Below, piece by piece: positions 34,301-44,566 of a stretch of DNA of 64,000 bases. Under the pieces are notes generated by a model. That model did no database searches and was not told the DNA's origin. It worked only from the letters and a program-made list of their open reading frames with translations. Position 1 is the first letter of the stretch. Each line of letters starts with the position of its first letter. Source of the DNA: an uncultured Rhodospirillales bacterium (GTDB lineage: Bacteria > Pseudomonadota > Alphaproteobacteria > ATCC43930 > CGMCC-115725); the NCBI GenBank assembly GCA_903828515.1, contig CAIKMD010000002.1, positions 682,001 through 746,000 of the forward strand, given 5' to 3'. A program made the translations under genes and the position numbers.

Positions 34301-35914
34301 TTATCCCGCTTTGCCGGACACGGTGTCGAGCAGGGCCGGTATGTCGGCGGGCAAGGCGTCGCCGCGCCAAGCGACATGCCCGTCGGGTCGCACCAGGACG
34401 AGCTTCGATCCGTAAAGCGCCAAGGCTTCCGCCGAGTCGATGGCGATCGTCGTCAGGGGAATGCGGCGCGCGTCGGCTGCGTGTTGCAGCGCATCGCCCA
34501 ATGGCGCGTCGGCAAAGCGGAGCAAAGTGAAGCCGTGCGCGAAGAGATCGAGCGTCGATTGGTTGTCCTTGATCCACCAATGTGGCGCGCGCGCGCCGGG
34601 CCGCGCGGTCGGGTGATAGGTCTCCGGATCGTCCGGCGGCGCCTCGGTTCCGTCGCTGATGTCGATCGCGGAGTTGTCGTAGCGATAGCCGAGCTGGAGC
34701 CCCATGGTGCGGAACTCGGCGCCGAGACGGTTGACCAAAGCCGCGCCGATCTCGCGCCGGCTGGCATCGCCCGCCGCGCCCGGCTGGGCGATCGTCGCGA
34801 GCCCGCCATATTCCGACTGCATCGCGTGAAACGAGGTCGCCATCCGCACCGCGCGCGCGCCGACGGGGCGGCGCTCGGCGTCGTAAGAGGCGAGAAGCTT
34901 CGGCCCGCCCCAGCCGCTCAGCACCGCCGCGAGCTTCCAGCCGAGATCGACCGCATCGCCCAAGCCCGTATTCATGCCAAGCGCGCCGGTCGGCGAAACC
35001 TGATGTACCGCGTCGCCCAGCAGGAAGACCGGGCCGTTGCCGTAATGCGCGGCGACGACGCTTTGCCGGCGCCAGACATTGACGTCGACCCATTCGACCG
35101 CGATGTCGGTACCGAGCGCGCGCTGGAGGTAGGCTTCTTTGTCGACGGTCTCGGGCGTGATGTCGGCGGGCGCCTCGTTGACCATCAATCGCCAGAGCAC
35201 GTTGACGGGATCGATGATGCGCAGATTGGCCCAGACGCCGCCGGGATCGACGGTCAGAAAAAACGTGCCCGGCTCTTTGCCGCACCGCGCGATCAGATCG
35301 GGGGCACGAAAGAACATGTTGACCGCGTGGCCGAGCATGCCCTTGCCTTCGAGCGCGACGCCAAGGCCGCGCCGCACCGTGCTACCCGCGCCGTCGCAGC
35401 CACACAGGTATCGCGCCTCGACGTCTTCGCGCGCGCCGGTCTCCGTGTCGACCAGATGCGCGACCACGCTGGTCGGCGTCTCCTCGAATGACTCGAGCTT
35501 GGTGTGATAACGCAGCGTGACCGAGGGGAAGCTCCGCGCGAAGCGTTGCAGGATCGGATCGAACCAATGCTGCGAACAGGTCTGGGTCGATTCCGGGCTG
35601 TGTTCGGAAGCGCGGATGCGGCGCGGCGGACGCACGACGCGACCGAGTTCGTAGCCTGAGAGGCTGGTGACGAAGACGACGTCCTTGGGCCAGTCGGCCG
35701 GGAAGGGCGTGTCGAGCACCCGGTCGGCAATGCCCCAGCGCCGACAGAACTCCATCGACCGCGTGTTGACCTCGTTCATCTTCGGTGTTTTCACTACGCC
35801 GTCGCCCTGTTCGATCAACTCGCAGGTAACGCCCTGAAAGCCGAGTTCGGCCGCAAGCGCGAGGCCGATGGGCCCGCCGCCGACGATGAGGACCGGGGTT
35901 TTGCGGATGCTCAT
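34301..35914 (-). CDS. FAD-dependent aromatic monooxygenase (PheA/TfdB/MhpA type)
   Basis: 537 residues. Rossmann FAD motif [22 protein letters not shown] at the N-terminus, the DG motif [18 protein letters not shown] near 160-178 and [33 protein letters not shown] near 300-330, whose GD binds the FAD ribityl chain. The C-terminal region is thioredoxin-like ([16 protein letters not shown]), as in phenol-hydroxylase-like enzymes. It hydroxylates an aromatic ring or related substrate with NAD(P)H and O2. The mug stop touches its ATG with no spacer, so the two are in one transcript. Confidence 0.93.
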   Translation of the reverse strand: MSIRKTPVLIVGGGPIGLALAAELGFQGVTCELIEQGDGVVKTPKMNEVNTRSMEFCRRWGIADRVLDTPFPADWPKDVVFVTSLSGYELGRVVRPPRRIRASEHSPESTQTCSQHWFDPILQRFARSFPSVTLRYHTKLESFEETPTSVVAHLVDTETGAREDVEARYLCGCDGAGSTVRRGLGVALEGKGMLGHAVNMFFRAPDLIARCGKEPGTFFLTVDPGGVWANLRIIDPVNVLWRLMVNEAPADITPETVDKEAYLQRALGTDIAVEWVDVNVWRRQSVVAAHYGNGPVFLLGDAVHQVSPTGALGMNTGLGDAVDLGWKLAAVLSGWGGPKLLASYDAERRPVGARAVRMATSFHAMQSEYGGLATIAQPGAAGDASRREIGAALVNRLGAEFRTMGLQLGYRYDNSAIDISDGTEAPPDDPETYHPTARPGARAPHWWIKDNQSTLDLFAHGFTLLRFADAPLGDALQHAADARRIPLTTIAIDSAEALALYGSKLVLVRPDGHVAWRGDALPADIPALLDTVSGKAG

Positions 35915-36472
35915 CTAAAGACCAGAGAGATATTCATGCAGCCGATCGTACCACTCGGTCTGATTGGCGGGCGTGAAATGCGCGTTGGCACCGCTCGGAT
36001 TGGGGACGACGAAGAATTTCGTCGGCCCGATGGAAATATTCTGCGCGCCGAGTGTAGGCGTCTCGCGCGATCCGGTCATCGCGCGATGGACATGCGCGTA
36101 ACCGGTGACGCCATGAAAGCAGGCGATACGCGGCGCGAACTTGGCGAGTTTCTCGTCGAGTTCGCCGAGACCGGATTCGAACTCCTTGCGCGGCAAATCC
36201 GAGGCGCGCGCAGTCGCGCGCTTGGCCACGTCGGTGAAGCCAAAGCCGCAATCGAGCAGCGCGCGGTCATGTGCGGGGGTGAGCGCCGCGACGCCGAGTT
36301 TGCTGCGCGCGGCGAGGCTGAGTTTCGAGCGGGAAAACCCCGGCCAGAACCGATTCGTCTTGCGCGCGAAGTAATGCCCCTGCTCGACCGAATAGACCGA
36401 CGGATTGATCCCGACGAAGACGACATCGAGGTTCTTGCGGATCAGGTCGGGGAGGGTGGGGGCGGTTGGCAT
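35915..36472 (-). CDS. mug: G/U mismatch-specific uracil-DNA glycosylase (Mug family)
   Basis: 185 residues. Mug active-site motif [30 protein letters not shown] at 18-47 (GINPS) and the second motif [11 protein letters not shown] at about 160 (NPSGAN). It removes uracil or ethenocytosine from mismatches in DNA repair. The length is usual for the family. It is first in a two-gene unit with the FAD monooxygenase, directly abutting it. The pairing with a catabolic enzyme is probably fortuitous. Confidence 0.92.
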   Translation of the reverse strand: MPTAPTLPDLIRKNLDVVFVGINPSVYSVEQGHYFARKTNRFWPGFSRSKLSLAARSKLGVAALTPAHDRALLDCGFGFTDVAKRATARASDLPRKEFESGLGELDEKLAKFAPRIACFHGVTGYAHVHRAMTGSRETPTLGAQNISIGPTKFFVVPNPSGANAHFTPANQTEWYDRLHEYLSGL

Positions 36473-36505
36473 CGCCCCAGTTTAACCGATGGACCGACAT
36501 CGCGC

Positions 36506-36650
36506 GCGCTTCGACTGCTTGCTACCGCTCGCGCTCAAGCTGAGGGGCCGTACCATGTGGGTACAAAAGGATTTTCACCACGGAGACGCGAAGGACACGG
36601 AGAAGGGAAGATAAGTTTCTTCTCCGTGTCCTTCGCGTCTCCGTGGTTCA
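36506..36650. repeat. Composite hairpin repeat C-B, locus 2
   Basis: A shortened family C element (36506-36549; gcttcgactgc...ctcaagctgagg) is joined by gccgtaccatgtggg plus a short linker to a family B hairpin (36574-36650). The B arms differ from other copies at the same paired sites: gagacgcgaagg on the left and ccttcgcgtctc on the right. A small further C fragment (ctcgacaagctcgagacgagg) follows near 36680. This accounts for most of the 354-bp gap between mug and aroG. Confidence 0.88.
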
Positions 36651-36826
36651 AAAATGACTGCGCGAATAGTGGGGGGGCTCTCGACAAGCTCGAGACGAGG
36701 TCGATTGATTATGGCCGCGAGGGCCGGATGCGAGCTACCTTTGAGGCCCACCCCTTTCATTCCCGCGCAAAATCGCTATTTTATGGCTTGAGGTGCGGCT
36801 TCTGGGGCCGCGTCCAAGAGGCTGTT

Positions 36827-38212
36827 ATGCAAAAGAAATGGACCCTCGACAGCTGGCGGGGGATGCCGATTCGTCAGGTGCCCGATTACGCCGATACGGC
36901 CGCGCTCAACGCGGTCGAGGCGACGTTGCGCAACTATCCGCCGCTGGTCTTTGCCGGCGAGGCGCGGAACCTGAAGGCGAATCTCGCGCGCGTGGTCGAG
37001 GGCAAGTCTTTCCTGTTGCAGGGCGGCGATTGCGCCGAGAGCTTCGAGGAATTCCGCCCCAACAACATCCGCGACATGTTCCAGGTCTTCCTGCAGATGG
37101 CGGTCGTCCTCACGTTTGGGGCGGCGAGCCCGGTGGTGAAGGTCGCGCGCATGGCGGGGCAGTTCGCCAAACCGCGCAGCGCCGACACCGAGACGCAGAA
37201 CGGCGTCACCCTGCCGTCCTATCGCGGCGACATCATCAACGGCATGGAATTCACGCCGGAAGCGCGCAAGCCCGATCCGCAGCGCATGATCCAGGCGTTC
37301 AGCCAGTCGGCTGCGACGCTCAACCTTTTGCGCGCCTTCGCGCAAGGTGGCTATGCGGACCTGCATCGCGTTCATAGCTGGACCCAGGGCTTCGTCGCCG
37401 ACAGTCCCGAGGGCGAACGTTATCAGGAACTCGCCAACCGGCTGACCGAGACGCTCGACTTCATGGCGGCGTGCGGGCTTACCTCGGAGACGACGCCGCA
37501 ACTGCGCGAGACGGAATTGTTCACTTCGCATGAAGCGTTGCTGCTCGAATACGAGCAGGCGATGACCCGCATCGATTCGACGACCGGCGACTGGTACGAC
37601 GTGTCGGCGCATATGCTGTGGATCGGCGACCGCACGCGCCAGCCCGAGGGCGCGCATGTCGAGTTCCTGCGCGGGGTGAAGAATCCGATCGGCCTCAAAT
37701 GCGGACCGAGCCTGCCGACCGACGATCTCCTGAAGCTGATCGACATCCTCAATCCCGAGAACGAGGCCGGGCGGCTGACGCTGATCACGCGCATGGGCGC
37801 CGACAAGGTCGACAGCAAACTCGGGCCGTTGATCCGCTCGGTCGCGCGCGAAGGCAAGAATGTGCTGTGGTGCTGCGATCCGATGCACGGCAACACGATC
37901 ACCTCGGCGAACGGTTACAAGACCCGCGCGGTCGACAGCATCCTGCGCGAGGTGAAGGGATTCTTCGACGTGCACCAGGCTGAGGGCACCTATGCCGGCG
38001 GCGTGCATTTCGAGATGACCGGCCAGAACGTCACCGAATGCATCGGCGGCGCGCAGGCCATCACCGAGACGTCCCTGGGCGACCGCTATCACACCCATTG
38101 CGATCCGCGTCTCAACGCCAGCCAGGCTTTGGAACTCGCGTTTCTCATCGCCGAGGAACTGAAAAAGAAGCGTGCCGACAAACCGAAGCTGCGGGCTGCC
38201 GCCGCGATGTGA
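36827..38212 (+). CDS. aroG: 3-deoxy-7-phosphoheptulonate synthase, class II (DAHP synthase)
   Basis: 461 residues from ATG 36827; the frame stays open far upstream, but that part only translates repeats and antisense sequence. Class II signatures: [122 protein letters not shown] and CDPMHGNTI, ending near [15 protein letters not shown]. It makes DAHP from phosphoenolpyruvate and erythrose 4-phosphate, the first step to aromatic amino acids, in the cytoplasm. It is a monocistronic gene. Confidence 0.96.
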   Translation: MQKKWTLDSWRGMPIRQVPDYADTAALNAVEATLRNYPPLVFAGEARNLKANLARVVEGKSFLLQGGDCAESFEEFRPNNIRDMFQVFLQMAVVLTFGAASPVVKVARMAGQFAKPRSADTETQNGVTLPSYRGDIINGMEFTPEARKPDPQRMIQAFSQSAATLNLLRAFAQGGYADLHRVHSWTQGFVADSPEGERYQELANRLTETLDFMAACGLTSETTPQLRETELFTSHEALLLEYEQAMTRIDSTTGDWYDVSAHMLWIGDRTRQPEGAHVEFLRGVKNPIGLKCGPSLPTDDLLKLIDILNPENEAGRLTLITRMGADKVDSKLGPLIRSVAREGKNVLWCCDPMHGNTITSANGYKTRAVDSILREVKGFFDVHQAEGTYAGGVHFEMTGQNVTECIGGAQAITETSLGDRYHTHCDPRLNASQALELAFLIAEELKKKRADKPKLRAAAAM

Positions 38213-38224
38213 TGGAAGGCGCGT

Positions 38225-39094
38225 TCAGCGAATTGTTTCGGTCACGCTGACGCTGACGTCCATGCCGCGAAAAGAGGATCGGAAGCCGGTGAAGCTGCCC
38301 CAGAGCGGCAGCGCATGGGCCGGATCCCAGGCGACGGCGACGCGGATCAGGTTGCGATTGCCGACGATGCTGTTGGTCGGATCGAAATCGACCCAGCCGG
38401 CGCCCGGCAGATAGACCTGCATCCAGGCATGGGTAGCGCCGCCGCCGACGGTCCGCACGTCGGGCACGAAGATGTAGCCGCTGACGAAGCGGGCGGCGAG
38501 GCCGAGCGAGCGCACGCCCTCCATCATCAACAGCGCGAAATCCCGGCAGCTTCCACGCCCGCAGCTCAGCGTTTCGCGCGGGGTTCGCACACCTTTTTCG
38601 GTCCGGCGTTCATAGGTGAATTGCTGCTTGATGCTCGCGGTCACGCGGCGCAGCAGGTCCATCGTGCCGGCGATGCCGCCGGGTGCGAGGAATTGCCGGA
38701 TCCAGGTATCGACCTCGGCGCCGGGATGTCGGCGCCGCAGCGCTTCGCCGAGATTGGACCATTCGTCGTCGGAATAGGTGAACGGGTAATTTCGTGCCCG
38801 CGCTTCCAGCGCGTAATCGGGCAACGACACTTCGAGATGCTCGATGCTCACGGTGCTGTCGAAGCGAAGTTCGGCGGCCGTGCCGTCGAACCGGGCGATC
38901 GCCACTGAATTGTCGAAGATGTCATGCAGCCACGTCAGGCTGGCGGGTTCTGGACTGATCGCCAGCGCGGTCTTGATCAGGCGAAGATCGTGACTCTCGC
39001 GAGGGCGAAACATCATGCGATGCTCCCCGAAGGCGACCGGTTCCGAATAGCGATAGGCCGTGACGTGACGCACGACGAGATGGCGAAGGGTCAC
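38225..39094 (-). CDS. Transglutaminase-like cysteine protease family protein
   Basis: 289 residues from GTG 39094, with ggaggg about 10 nt upstream; longer frames are low-quality. The bacterial transglutaminase N-domain (VRHVTAYRYSEPVAFGEHRMMFRPRESHDLRL, about 1-75) is followed by the catalytic core: Cys in CGRGSCRDFALLMMEGVRSLGLAARFVSGY, His in ATHAWMQVYLPGAGWVDFDPTN with the Asp. All three triad positions are present. No signal peptide, so probably cytoplasmic. Such proteins act as peptidases or amidases in poorly defined processes. It converges with aroG at its 3' end and is 40 nt downstream of a small exported protein on the same strand. Confidence 0.9.
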   Translation of the reverse strand: MTLRHLVVRHVTAYRYSEPVAFGEHRMMFRPRESHDLRLIKTALAISPEPASLTWLHDIFDNSVAIARFDGTAAELRFDSTVSIEHLEVSLPDYALEARARNYPFTYSDDEWSNLGEALRRRHPGAEVDTWIRQFLAPGGIAGTMDLLRRVTASIKQQFTYERRTEKGVRTPRETLSCGRGSCRDFALLMMEGVRSLGLAARFVSGYIFVPDVRTVGGGATHAWMQVYLPGAGWVDFDPTNSIVGNRNLIRVAVAWDPAHALPLWGSFTGFRSSFRGMDVSVSVTETIR

Positions 39095-39134
39095 GCGCGC
39101 ATGGCCCTCCGGATCATCGGCGTCGCGGCGGACC

Positions 39135-39464
39135 TCACCGGCGGTCGCGATCACCCATTCCGAGCATTTCATGCTGTGCGCGCAGGGCGCGGGCGAGGCG
39201 AAGATCGATCTCGGTGCGTTGGCGCTGAAGCTGATTGATCTCGGCCTGGAGGCGATTGTATTCGGCGACCCGGCGGGGCGGCAGGCGGAAATATCCGTCG
39301 CGCGCGGGCTGTTCGCGATGTTCCTGTTCCCACCAGCCGTCGACGAGGACGATGGAAGGATTGGCGGTCGCCGTCGGTCGCGCGCCGACCGAAGCCGCAA
39401 AACTGGCGAACGGCGTCACGCCGAACAGCAGGGCGGCGAATGTCGTGAGGAGAATGGGGCGCAT
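39135..39464 (-). CDS. Small exported protein with C-terminal coiled coil
   Basis: 109 residues. Signal peptide MRPILLTTFAALLFGVTPFASFAAS, a segment with IVLVDGWWEQEHREQPARDGYFRLPP, and an alpha-helical C-terminal half with heptad-like spacing (RVAEYNRLQAEINQLQRQRTEIDLRLARALRAQHEML). It is 40 nt upstream of the transglutaminase-like gene on the same strand. I do not recognise the family. Confidence 0.65.
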   Translation of the reverse strand: MRPILLTTFAALLFGVTPFASFAASVGARPTATANPSIVLVDGWWEQEHREQPARDGYFRLPPRRVAEYNRLQAEINQLQRQRTEIDLRLARALRAQHEMLGMGDRDRR

Positions 39465-39576
39465 GAACGTACTCCTGATGTCGGGCAGCCGAGGCGGTCG
39501 CCGTCATGGTGGATAACGATGCGCGAGAACGAGTATTCCGCCGCCTGTCGAACGGCGGCGGAATACCCAAACCCGA

Positions 39577-39933
<357 letters not shown>

Positions 39934-40043
39934 GATGGTGTGTCCTTCTCTATCGCGTCGCGTTCGTCGAATGGGTCGAAACGCAGACTAACGATCAAAG
40001 CGGACGCGGCGGCAGGCTCGGAATGTACCTACCGTTTTATATG

Positions 40044-40982
40044 TCAGGAGTAGTGCCGGATCCCGTCGGTCACGTCGTCGATCGCGAGAAGGATTTTGGG
40101 GCGCGACGGGGGCAGGAGCGAAATATTCCGTGCATTGAGGAGTAGAACGCGGCGGCCGCGCGGCGGAAGCTCGATCTCGATTCCGTAATTCTCGGCGACA
40201 TCGTCGCCGGCCGCGATCTGTTCGAGAAAACCGTGCATCGCCGGTACGTCGAAGCAATGGTCGCGAAGATTCGGAAGCGACTTGCCCACCGCGTTGCCGG
40301 GCATGATCGCGAAGCCACGGTAAAACGAAGGCGTCGCGGAAACGATGCGCAATTCCTCGTCGAGCACGACAAGCGATTGGCGGATCGTATCGATGATGCC
40401 GTTGTAATAGGCGCGGGCGGTGTCGGCCTCGCGCTCGGACTCCTTGGCGTCGGAAATATCCACGAACGTCAGCACGATGCCGCGCTGATCGGCGTTCCCG
40501 GTCTGATAGGGCAACAGACGTCGACTGAAGCACGCGCCCTTATCGGTGTTCACCTGGCGGCGCAGCGATATGTTGGCGGCAATGACGGTTTGGGCGTCGA
40601 GAATGAGATCGTCGTCGACGAAATGGCGCGCGATATCGGCGAGCGGCTTGCCGAGGTCGGCGCTGGCGATCTTGAACAGTGCCGTCGCCGCGGGCGTGAA
40701 GAAAGAAAGCCTGAGTTCGTGGTCGACGACGACAAGGGGAAGTCCCGAACTGCTCAGGATGGTCTGGAGATGGTCGGGGGTGAGGGACGGCGACGTCGTG
40801 CCGTTTCCGTTGGGTGATGAACCCTTCGTATCCGGGGAAAGCATGGCCAGAGGTTGAGTCGCGCTTTGCCACCAGCCGCGCCAAGGCGACTTCGGCCGAC
40901 TCATCGATCCGTCCCGGTGTGCCCCACTCACGAGGCGATCATCCCATCCGGGCGGTGGCGCCGTATGTTCCGAATTGCTCAC
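40044..40982 (-). CDS. PAS-domain protein without an output domain
   Basis: 312 residues, starting MSNSEHTAPPPGW. After a disordered Ser/Pro-rich N-terminus (to about 70) come two PAS domains: about 72-185 (LQTILSSSGLPLVVVDHELRLSFFTPAATALFKIASADLGKPLADI...VLTFVDISDAKESE) and about 195-312 (IIDTIRQSLVVLDEELRIVSATPSFYRGFAI...LLAIDDVTDGI). The first matches the PAS module found in CheB-CheR fusion proteins. No kinase, methyltransferase, cyclase or HTH output follows; the gene ends just after the second PAS. It lies 36 nt downstream of a Crp/Fnr-family regulator on the same strand, so it may sense a signal for that regulator. Confidence 0.8.
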   Translation of the reverse strand: MSNSEHTAPPPGWDDRLVSGAHRDGSMSRPKSPWRGWWQSATQPLAMLSPDTKGSSPNGNGTTSPSLTPDHLQTILSSSGLPLVVVDHELRLSFFTPAATALFKIASADLGKPLADIARHFVDDDLILDAQTVIAANISLRRQVNTDKGACFSRRLLPYQTGNADQRGIVLTFVDISDAKESEREADTARAYYNGIIDTIRQSLVVLDEELRIVSATPSFYRGFAIMPGNAVGKSLPNLRDHCFDVPAMHGFLEQIAAGDDVAENYGIEIELPPRGRRVLLLNARNISLLPPSRPKILLAIDDVTDGIRHYS

Positions 40983-41018
40983 TTCGGGAAGATTGGCATC
41001 CGCCCACGGGGTAGTGCC

Positions 41019-41723
41019 TTATTTCGGCTGGGAAACCGAATTGGACGGTTCGGTCAAAAGCACGCTCAGCAACGAGCTGTGGACTTCGAGGTGGCCGTTG
41101 TAATCGATGAAGCCCAGGCGACGAAAATTGTTCATGAAATGACTCACGCGCGAGCGGGTCGTGCCGATCATTTCGGCGAGGGTTTCCTGACTGATCTTGG
41201 CGATGATCGGTTCGGGCCGTCCTTCCTTGCCGAAATTGGCCAGCAGCAGAACCCTTGCCAGCCGTTTTTCGGTCGAGTTGAAAAGTTGATCGACGAGGTC
41301 TTCTTCGACCCGCGCGTTTCTCGCCAGAACATGCGTGATGAAAATTTGCGCGAAAGCAGTCTCGTCCTGGAGGACGCGTTGCATTTCGACCTTCGCGACT
41401 TTCATCACCGTGCATTCGGTCATCGCCGTTGCCGTGCCGAGACGCTTTGGCTGTCCGATCAGGCAGCCTTCACCGAGGAACTCATGCTGCCCGAGGATCG
41501 CGACAACCGCTTCCTTGCCGGCTTTGGAGACGACGGTGACTTTTACTTTGCCCTTCTTGATATAGAACACCGAGTCCGCCGCATCGCCCTGCGTGAAAAT
41601 GATTTTCTTGATCGGATAGGTGGCGATGACGCGGCCCTTCGCCGTCGTCTCGAGAAATGCCAGCGGATCGAATTTCGCCGGCGCCTTCGATTTTTTTGCG
41701 GCTGGCTTAGCCTGCTTTTTCAT
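41019..41723 (-). CDS. Crp/Fnr family transcriptional regulator
   Basis: 234 residues. A basic Lys/Ala-rich N-terminus (MKKQAKPAAKKSKAPAKF), a cyclic-nucleotide-binding-like beta-roll (IIFTQGDAADSVFYIKKGKVKVTVVSKAGKEAVVAILGQHEFLGEGCLIG, about 40-95), a long dimerisation helix and a C-terminal winged helix with recognition segment SQETLAEMIGTTRSRVSHFMNNFRRLGFI (about 180-210). The N-terminal cysteine cluster of FNR is absent, so an oxygen-sensing iron-sulfur cluster is not expected; the ligand is unknown. Upstream of a PAS-only protein gene in the same direction. Confidence 0.9.
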   Translation of the reverse strand: MKKQAKPAAKKSKAPAKFDPLAFLETTAKGRVIATYPIKKIIFTQGDAADSVFYIKKGKVKVTVVSKAGKEAVVAILGQHEFLGEGCLIGQPKRLGTATAMTECTVMKVAKVEMQRVLQDETAFAQIFITHVLARNARVEEDLVDQLFNSTEKRLARVLLLANFGKEGRPEPIIAKISQETLAEMIGTTRSRVSHFMNNFRRLGFIDYNGHLEVHSSLLSVLLTEPSNSVSQPK

Positions 41724-41854
41724 GACCGTTCCCGCATACCGGCGCGTCGCTGCTCCGGTCCGGAAAGCGGACTGAAGATCGGCGAAAACTAGGTGACGGC
41801 GAAACGCGGTGGGAGGTTCGGAAAATACCTAGAGACGCGACTCGGAGCTTATCG

Positions 41855-43333
41855 TTAATTCGTCGCGACAGCCGCACTTTTCATTCGCTCGAGCGCATCC
41901 TTCGCATAGAACGTGCCGCCGCGCACGACCGCGCGAATCTGGTGCAGCGCCTGCACGTTGACCGCGGGATTGCTGTCGAGCACGACGAGATTGGCGTCCT
42001 TGCCGACCGCGACGCTTCCCATGCGATCTTCGCGGCCGAGAAATTTCGCGCCGTTCAACGTCGTCATCTGCAGGATGGTGAGCGGCGAGAGACCGGCCTG
42101 GCGCAGCAGATCGAATTCCTGATGCAGCGCGAAGCCCGAGATGTCCCAGTGACCGGAGCCGCCGCCGTCGGTGCCGGCGAGCATCATCACGCCGGTATCC
42201 TGAAACAGCTTCACCAGTTTCAGTTGGAGCACGAAAAACTTCTTCAGCATGGCGCGCGTGTCGGGCGAGACCTTGGCCGGAAATTGCTGCGCCATTTCCT
42301 GCCACAGCGCCCGCGTCGGGCCCGGCACGTAGCGAAGATTGGGGTCGTTGCGATAATGCGGGTCGTCGCCGAATTCCATCGTCCGCAGGCGAATCAGGGT
42401 CGGGATCATCCAGGTCTTGTCGGCGACGAAAGTCGCCGCGAGCTGGCGGCATTTGGTGTCGCTGTAGCTCGCGACCACACGCTTCATCAGGCCGAACTCG
42501 ACCGGGTCGCTCGCCATGATCGGATTGGTGACCGCGCGCAGGGCGATATTGGCGGCAACGGGACCGGGCACGATCGGCGGCGCCTGCGGCGGCTTTTCTG
42601 CGATTTCGCGCCGCAACGCGGCTTCCTCGGTCGAGCAGCCGAGCAGGACGCTTTCCTTGGGGCCGAGATGTTCGATCCCGGTCATGCCGCGCTTCGAGGC
42701 TTCGGTCACGTCGACGCTCGGCGGCAGATGCCCATCGAAGGGCAGGCCGAGGCGCTTGGCCTCGTCGAGCGCCGCGAAGAACGCGGCCGGTTTGACGTCG
42801 ATCACCTTGATGAAATCGGCGCCGAGTTCCTTCTGTTTGCGCACCTCGGCCACGGCTTGTTCCGGCGTGCCGGCATTGCCGCCGGTCAGGATCATGCCCG
42901 GCATCGCGAGCAGCTCCGGCGCGTCGGCGGGCACCATCACCTTGCCGTCCTTGCGTTGCTGCAGCAGTTCGGGCGAACCGGACATCTGGCGAAACCCGGT
43001 GATGCCGTTGGCGAGCATCAGCGCATAGCTTCGTGACGCATCGGGCGCGGCCAGCGAATGCACATGCATGTCGAGATAACCGGGGACGACGAACTTGCCG
43101 CGCTCTTCGATCAGTTTTGCCGATCCGCTCACTTTAACGGTGCCGGCGCGAGTGATCCGCGTGATCTTGCCGCCGTCGATGACGATCGCGCGGTCGCGGA
43201 TGAGCTTGCCGGTATGCGTGTCGACGATGGTGACGCCGTTGAGTACGACGCCTTGCGTGACCTGCGCGCGCACGGATGGTGCGGTCAGCACGAGCCCGGA
43301 CAAAATCACGGCGCCGATCAGGTTTCTGGCCAT
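41855..43333 (-). CDS. Exported amidohydrolase family protein (imidazolonepropionase-like)
   Basis: 492 residues from ATG 43333 (ggggaga upstream). Sec signal peptide MARNLIGAVILSGLVLTAPSVRA. Beta-sandwich segment VVLNGVTIVDTHTGKLIRDRAIVIDGGKITRI, metal motif GYLDMHVHS, the lysine-containing strand ADFIKVID, FDGHLPP and MTGIEHLG histidines, MMLAGTDGGG with the catalytic Asp, and closing GSVAVGKDANLVVLDSNP. The general family hydrolyses cyclic amides, peptides or carbamates. Secretion to the periplasm agrees with peptidase-like members such as Xaa-Pro prolidase-type amidohydrolases. The substrate is unknown. Confidence 0.9.
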   Translation of the reverse strand: MARNLIGAVILSGLVLTAPSVRAQVTQGVVLNGVTIVDTHTGKLIRDRAIVIDGGKITRITRAGTVKVSGSAKLIEERGKFVVPGYLDMHVHSLAAPDASRSYALMLANGITGFRQMSGSPELLQQRKDGKVMVPADAPELLAMPGMILTGGNAGTPEQAVAEVRKQKELGADFIKVIDVKPAAFFAALDEAKRLGLPFDGHLPPSVDVTEASKRGMTGIEHLGPKESVLLGCSTEEAALRREIAEKPPQAPPIVPGPVAANIALRAVTNPIMASDPVEFGLMKRVVASYSDTKCRQLAATFVADKTWMIPTLIRLRTMEFGDDPHYRNDPNLRYVPGPTRALWQEMAQQFPAKVSPDTRAMLKKFFVLQLKLVKLFQDTGVMMLAGTDGGGSGHWDISGFALHQEFDLLRQAGLSPLTILQMTTLNGAKFLGREDRMGSVAVGKDANLVVLDSNPAVNVQALHQIRAVVRGGTFYAKDALERMKSAAVATN

Positions 43334-43518
43334 CGCGTTTCTCTCCCCTAGTGCCGGACATTCGCGTGCCCGGCTCGTTTTGATTTGTCGTCGGACGATG
43401 GCACGAAATCGTCTCGAGGGAAACCGGGGGCGGGGCTCATGCAAACCCAGTAGGCGCTTCGGCGCCTGTCTGCTAATTCTGGCGGATCGCCCGAGCCGAC
43501 CGTCACAAGGAGCCGACC

Positions 43519-43719
43519 ATGCCGCACGGAGGACCACATACGTCCTGGTTCAAGGTCAACGCCGACCTCGTCGCCTTTGGAACGGGCCCGGAGGGCGAGG
43601 TGATGCTGCGCCTCGATCTGCCGCAGGATGAAACCGTGCTGGTCCTGCAGATGAGCGTGGCCGATGCCAAACGCATCGCCGAGGGGCTGACCGCGAAGGC
43701 GAACGAGGTCGCAGGCTGA
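43519..43719 (+). CDS. Small conserved-looking hypothetical protein
   Basis: 66 residues from ATG 43519 with an aaggag site 6 nt upstream, a strong sign that this short gene is real. Sequence MPHGGPHTSWFKVNADLVAF, then a compact beta-then-helix pattern (EGEVMLRLDLPQDETVLVLQMSVADAKRIAEGLTAKA). No signal peptide or membrane segment. It is divergent from the amidohydrolase and upstream of the amidase/ABC operon, from which a 138-nt gap separates it. Confidence 0.65.
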   Translation: MPHGGPHTSWFKVNADLVAFGTGPEGEVMLRLDLPQDETVLVLQMSVADAKRIAEGLTAKANEVAG

Positions 43720-43857
43720 GGGATCTCGAGGGACGGCCCTAGAAAGTTGTAATCCCTTGCAAAGTTACGCCGGCGTGCCTGAAACGTAAGGCACGAGCTT
43801 CTTGCGCGTCCGGGCGAAATCCGCCAAGAATCGGGCAAAACCAGGGGGAGGCGGACC

Positions 43858-44565
43858 ATGGTCGACGCGTTCGAGGATCATTGCTGGAAAGACGTGATTC
43901 CGGCCGAGGATTTGGTCACCTACGCCTCTTATAAGCGCGATACCTATGTCGGCGGCCCCGCGGCGCTGCTGGCCATCGATCTCTATGAATGGGTCTATCA
44001 GGGCGGCGCGCTGCCGGTGGCGCAGTTGCGCACGAGCTATCCGTCGAGCTGCGGCGAGCATGCCTATGCCGCGATCGAGCCGACCAAGCGGCTCTTCGCG
44101 GCGGCGCGCGCGGCGGGCCTGCCGATCTTTTATACGACCGGCGATACGCGCCCCGAAAGCAAACCCGGCGCCGTGACCGCGACCAAGCGCCAGCGCAGCA
44201 GCGCGGTCGATCCCGAGTTTTTTCGCATCCGGCCCGAGTTCAAGCCGCAGCCCGGCGACGTCGTCGTGACCAAGCAGCGCGCCAGCGCGTTTTACGGCAC
44301 GCCGCTGCTGGCGCATCTCATCCAGCTCGGCATCAAGAGCGTGATCGTGTGCGGCGAGAGTACATCCGGATGCGTGCGCGCCTCGGCGGTCGACGCGTAT
44401 TCCAACGGGTTCCACGTCGCCATCGCCGAGGAATGCTGTTTCGATCGCGCGGTGCTGTCCCACAAGGTCAATCTGTTCGACATGCACCATAAATATTGCG
44501 ACGTGATGCATATCGACGCGATCGTCGCCGAACTGGGCACGCTTGCCGTGCGCAAGGCAGGCTGA
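43858..44565 (+). CDS. Cysteine hydrolase, isochorismatase-like amidase family
   Basis: 235 residues from ATG 43858 (gggggagg upstream). Catalytic triad of the family: Asp in LLAIDLYEWV, Lys in VVVTKQRASAF and the nucleophile Cys in CGESTSGCVRASAVDAYSNGF. The insertion before the core and the TSGCVRA motif are closest to N-carbamoylsarcosine amidase and maleamate/biuret-type amidohydrolases. It cleaves an amide C-N bond and probably releases ammonia, in the cytoplasm. First gene of an operon with a polysaccharide-deacetylase-like hydrolase (2-nt gap) and a full NitT/TauT ABC importer. Confidence 0.92.
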   Translation: MVDAFEDHCWKDVIPAEDLVTYASYKRDTYVGGPAALLAIDLYEWVYQGGALPVAQLRTSYPSSCGEHAYAAIEPTKRLFAAARAAGLPIFYTTGDTRPESKPGAVTATKRQRSSAVDPEFFRIRPEFKPQPGDVVVTKQRASAFYGTPLLAHLIQLGIKSVIVCGESTSGCVRASAVDAYSNGFHVAIAEECCFDRAVLSHKVNLFDMHHKYCDVMHIDAIVAELGTLAVRKAG

Positions 44566-44566
44566 G

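Noticed and set aside
35936-36826. N-terminal extension of DAHP synthase
   Set aside because: It reads antisense to mug and through the C-B repeat; the family start matches ATG 36827.
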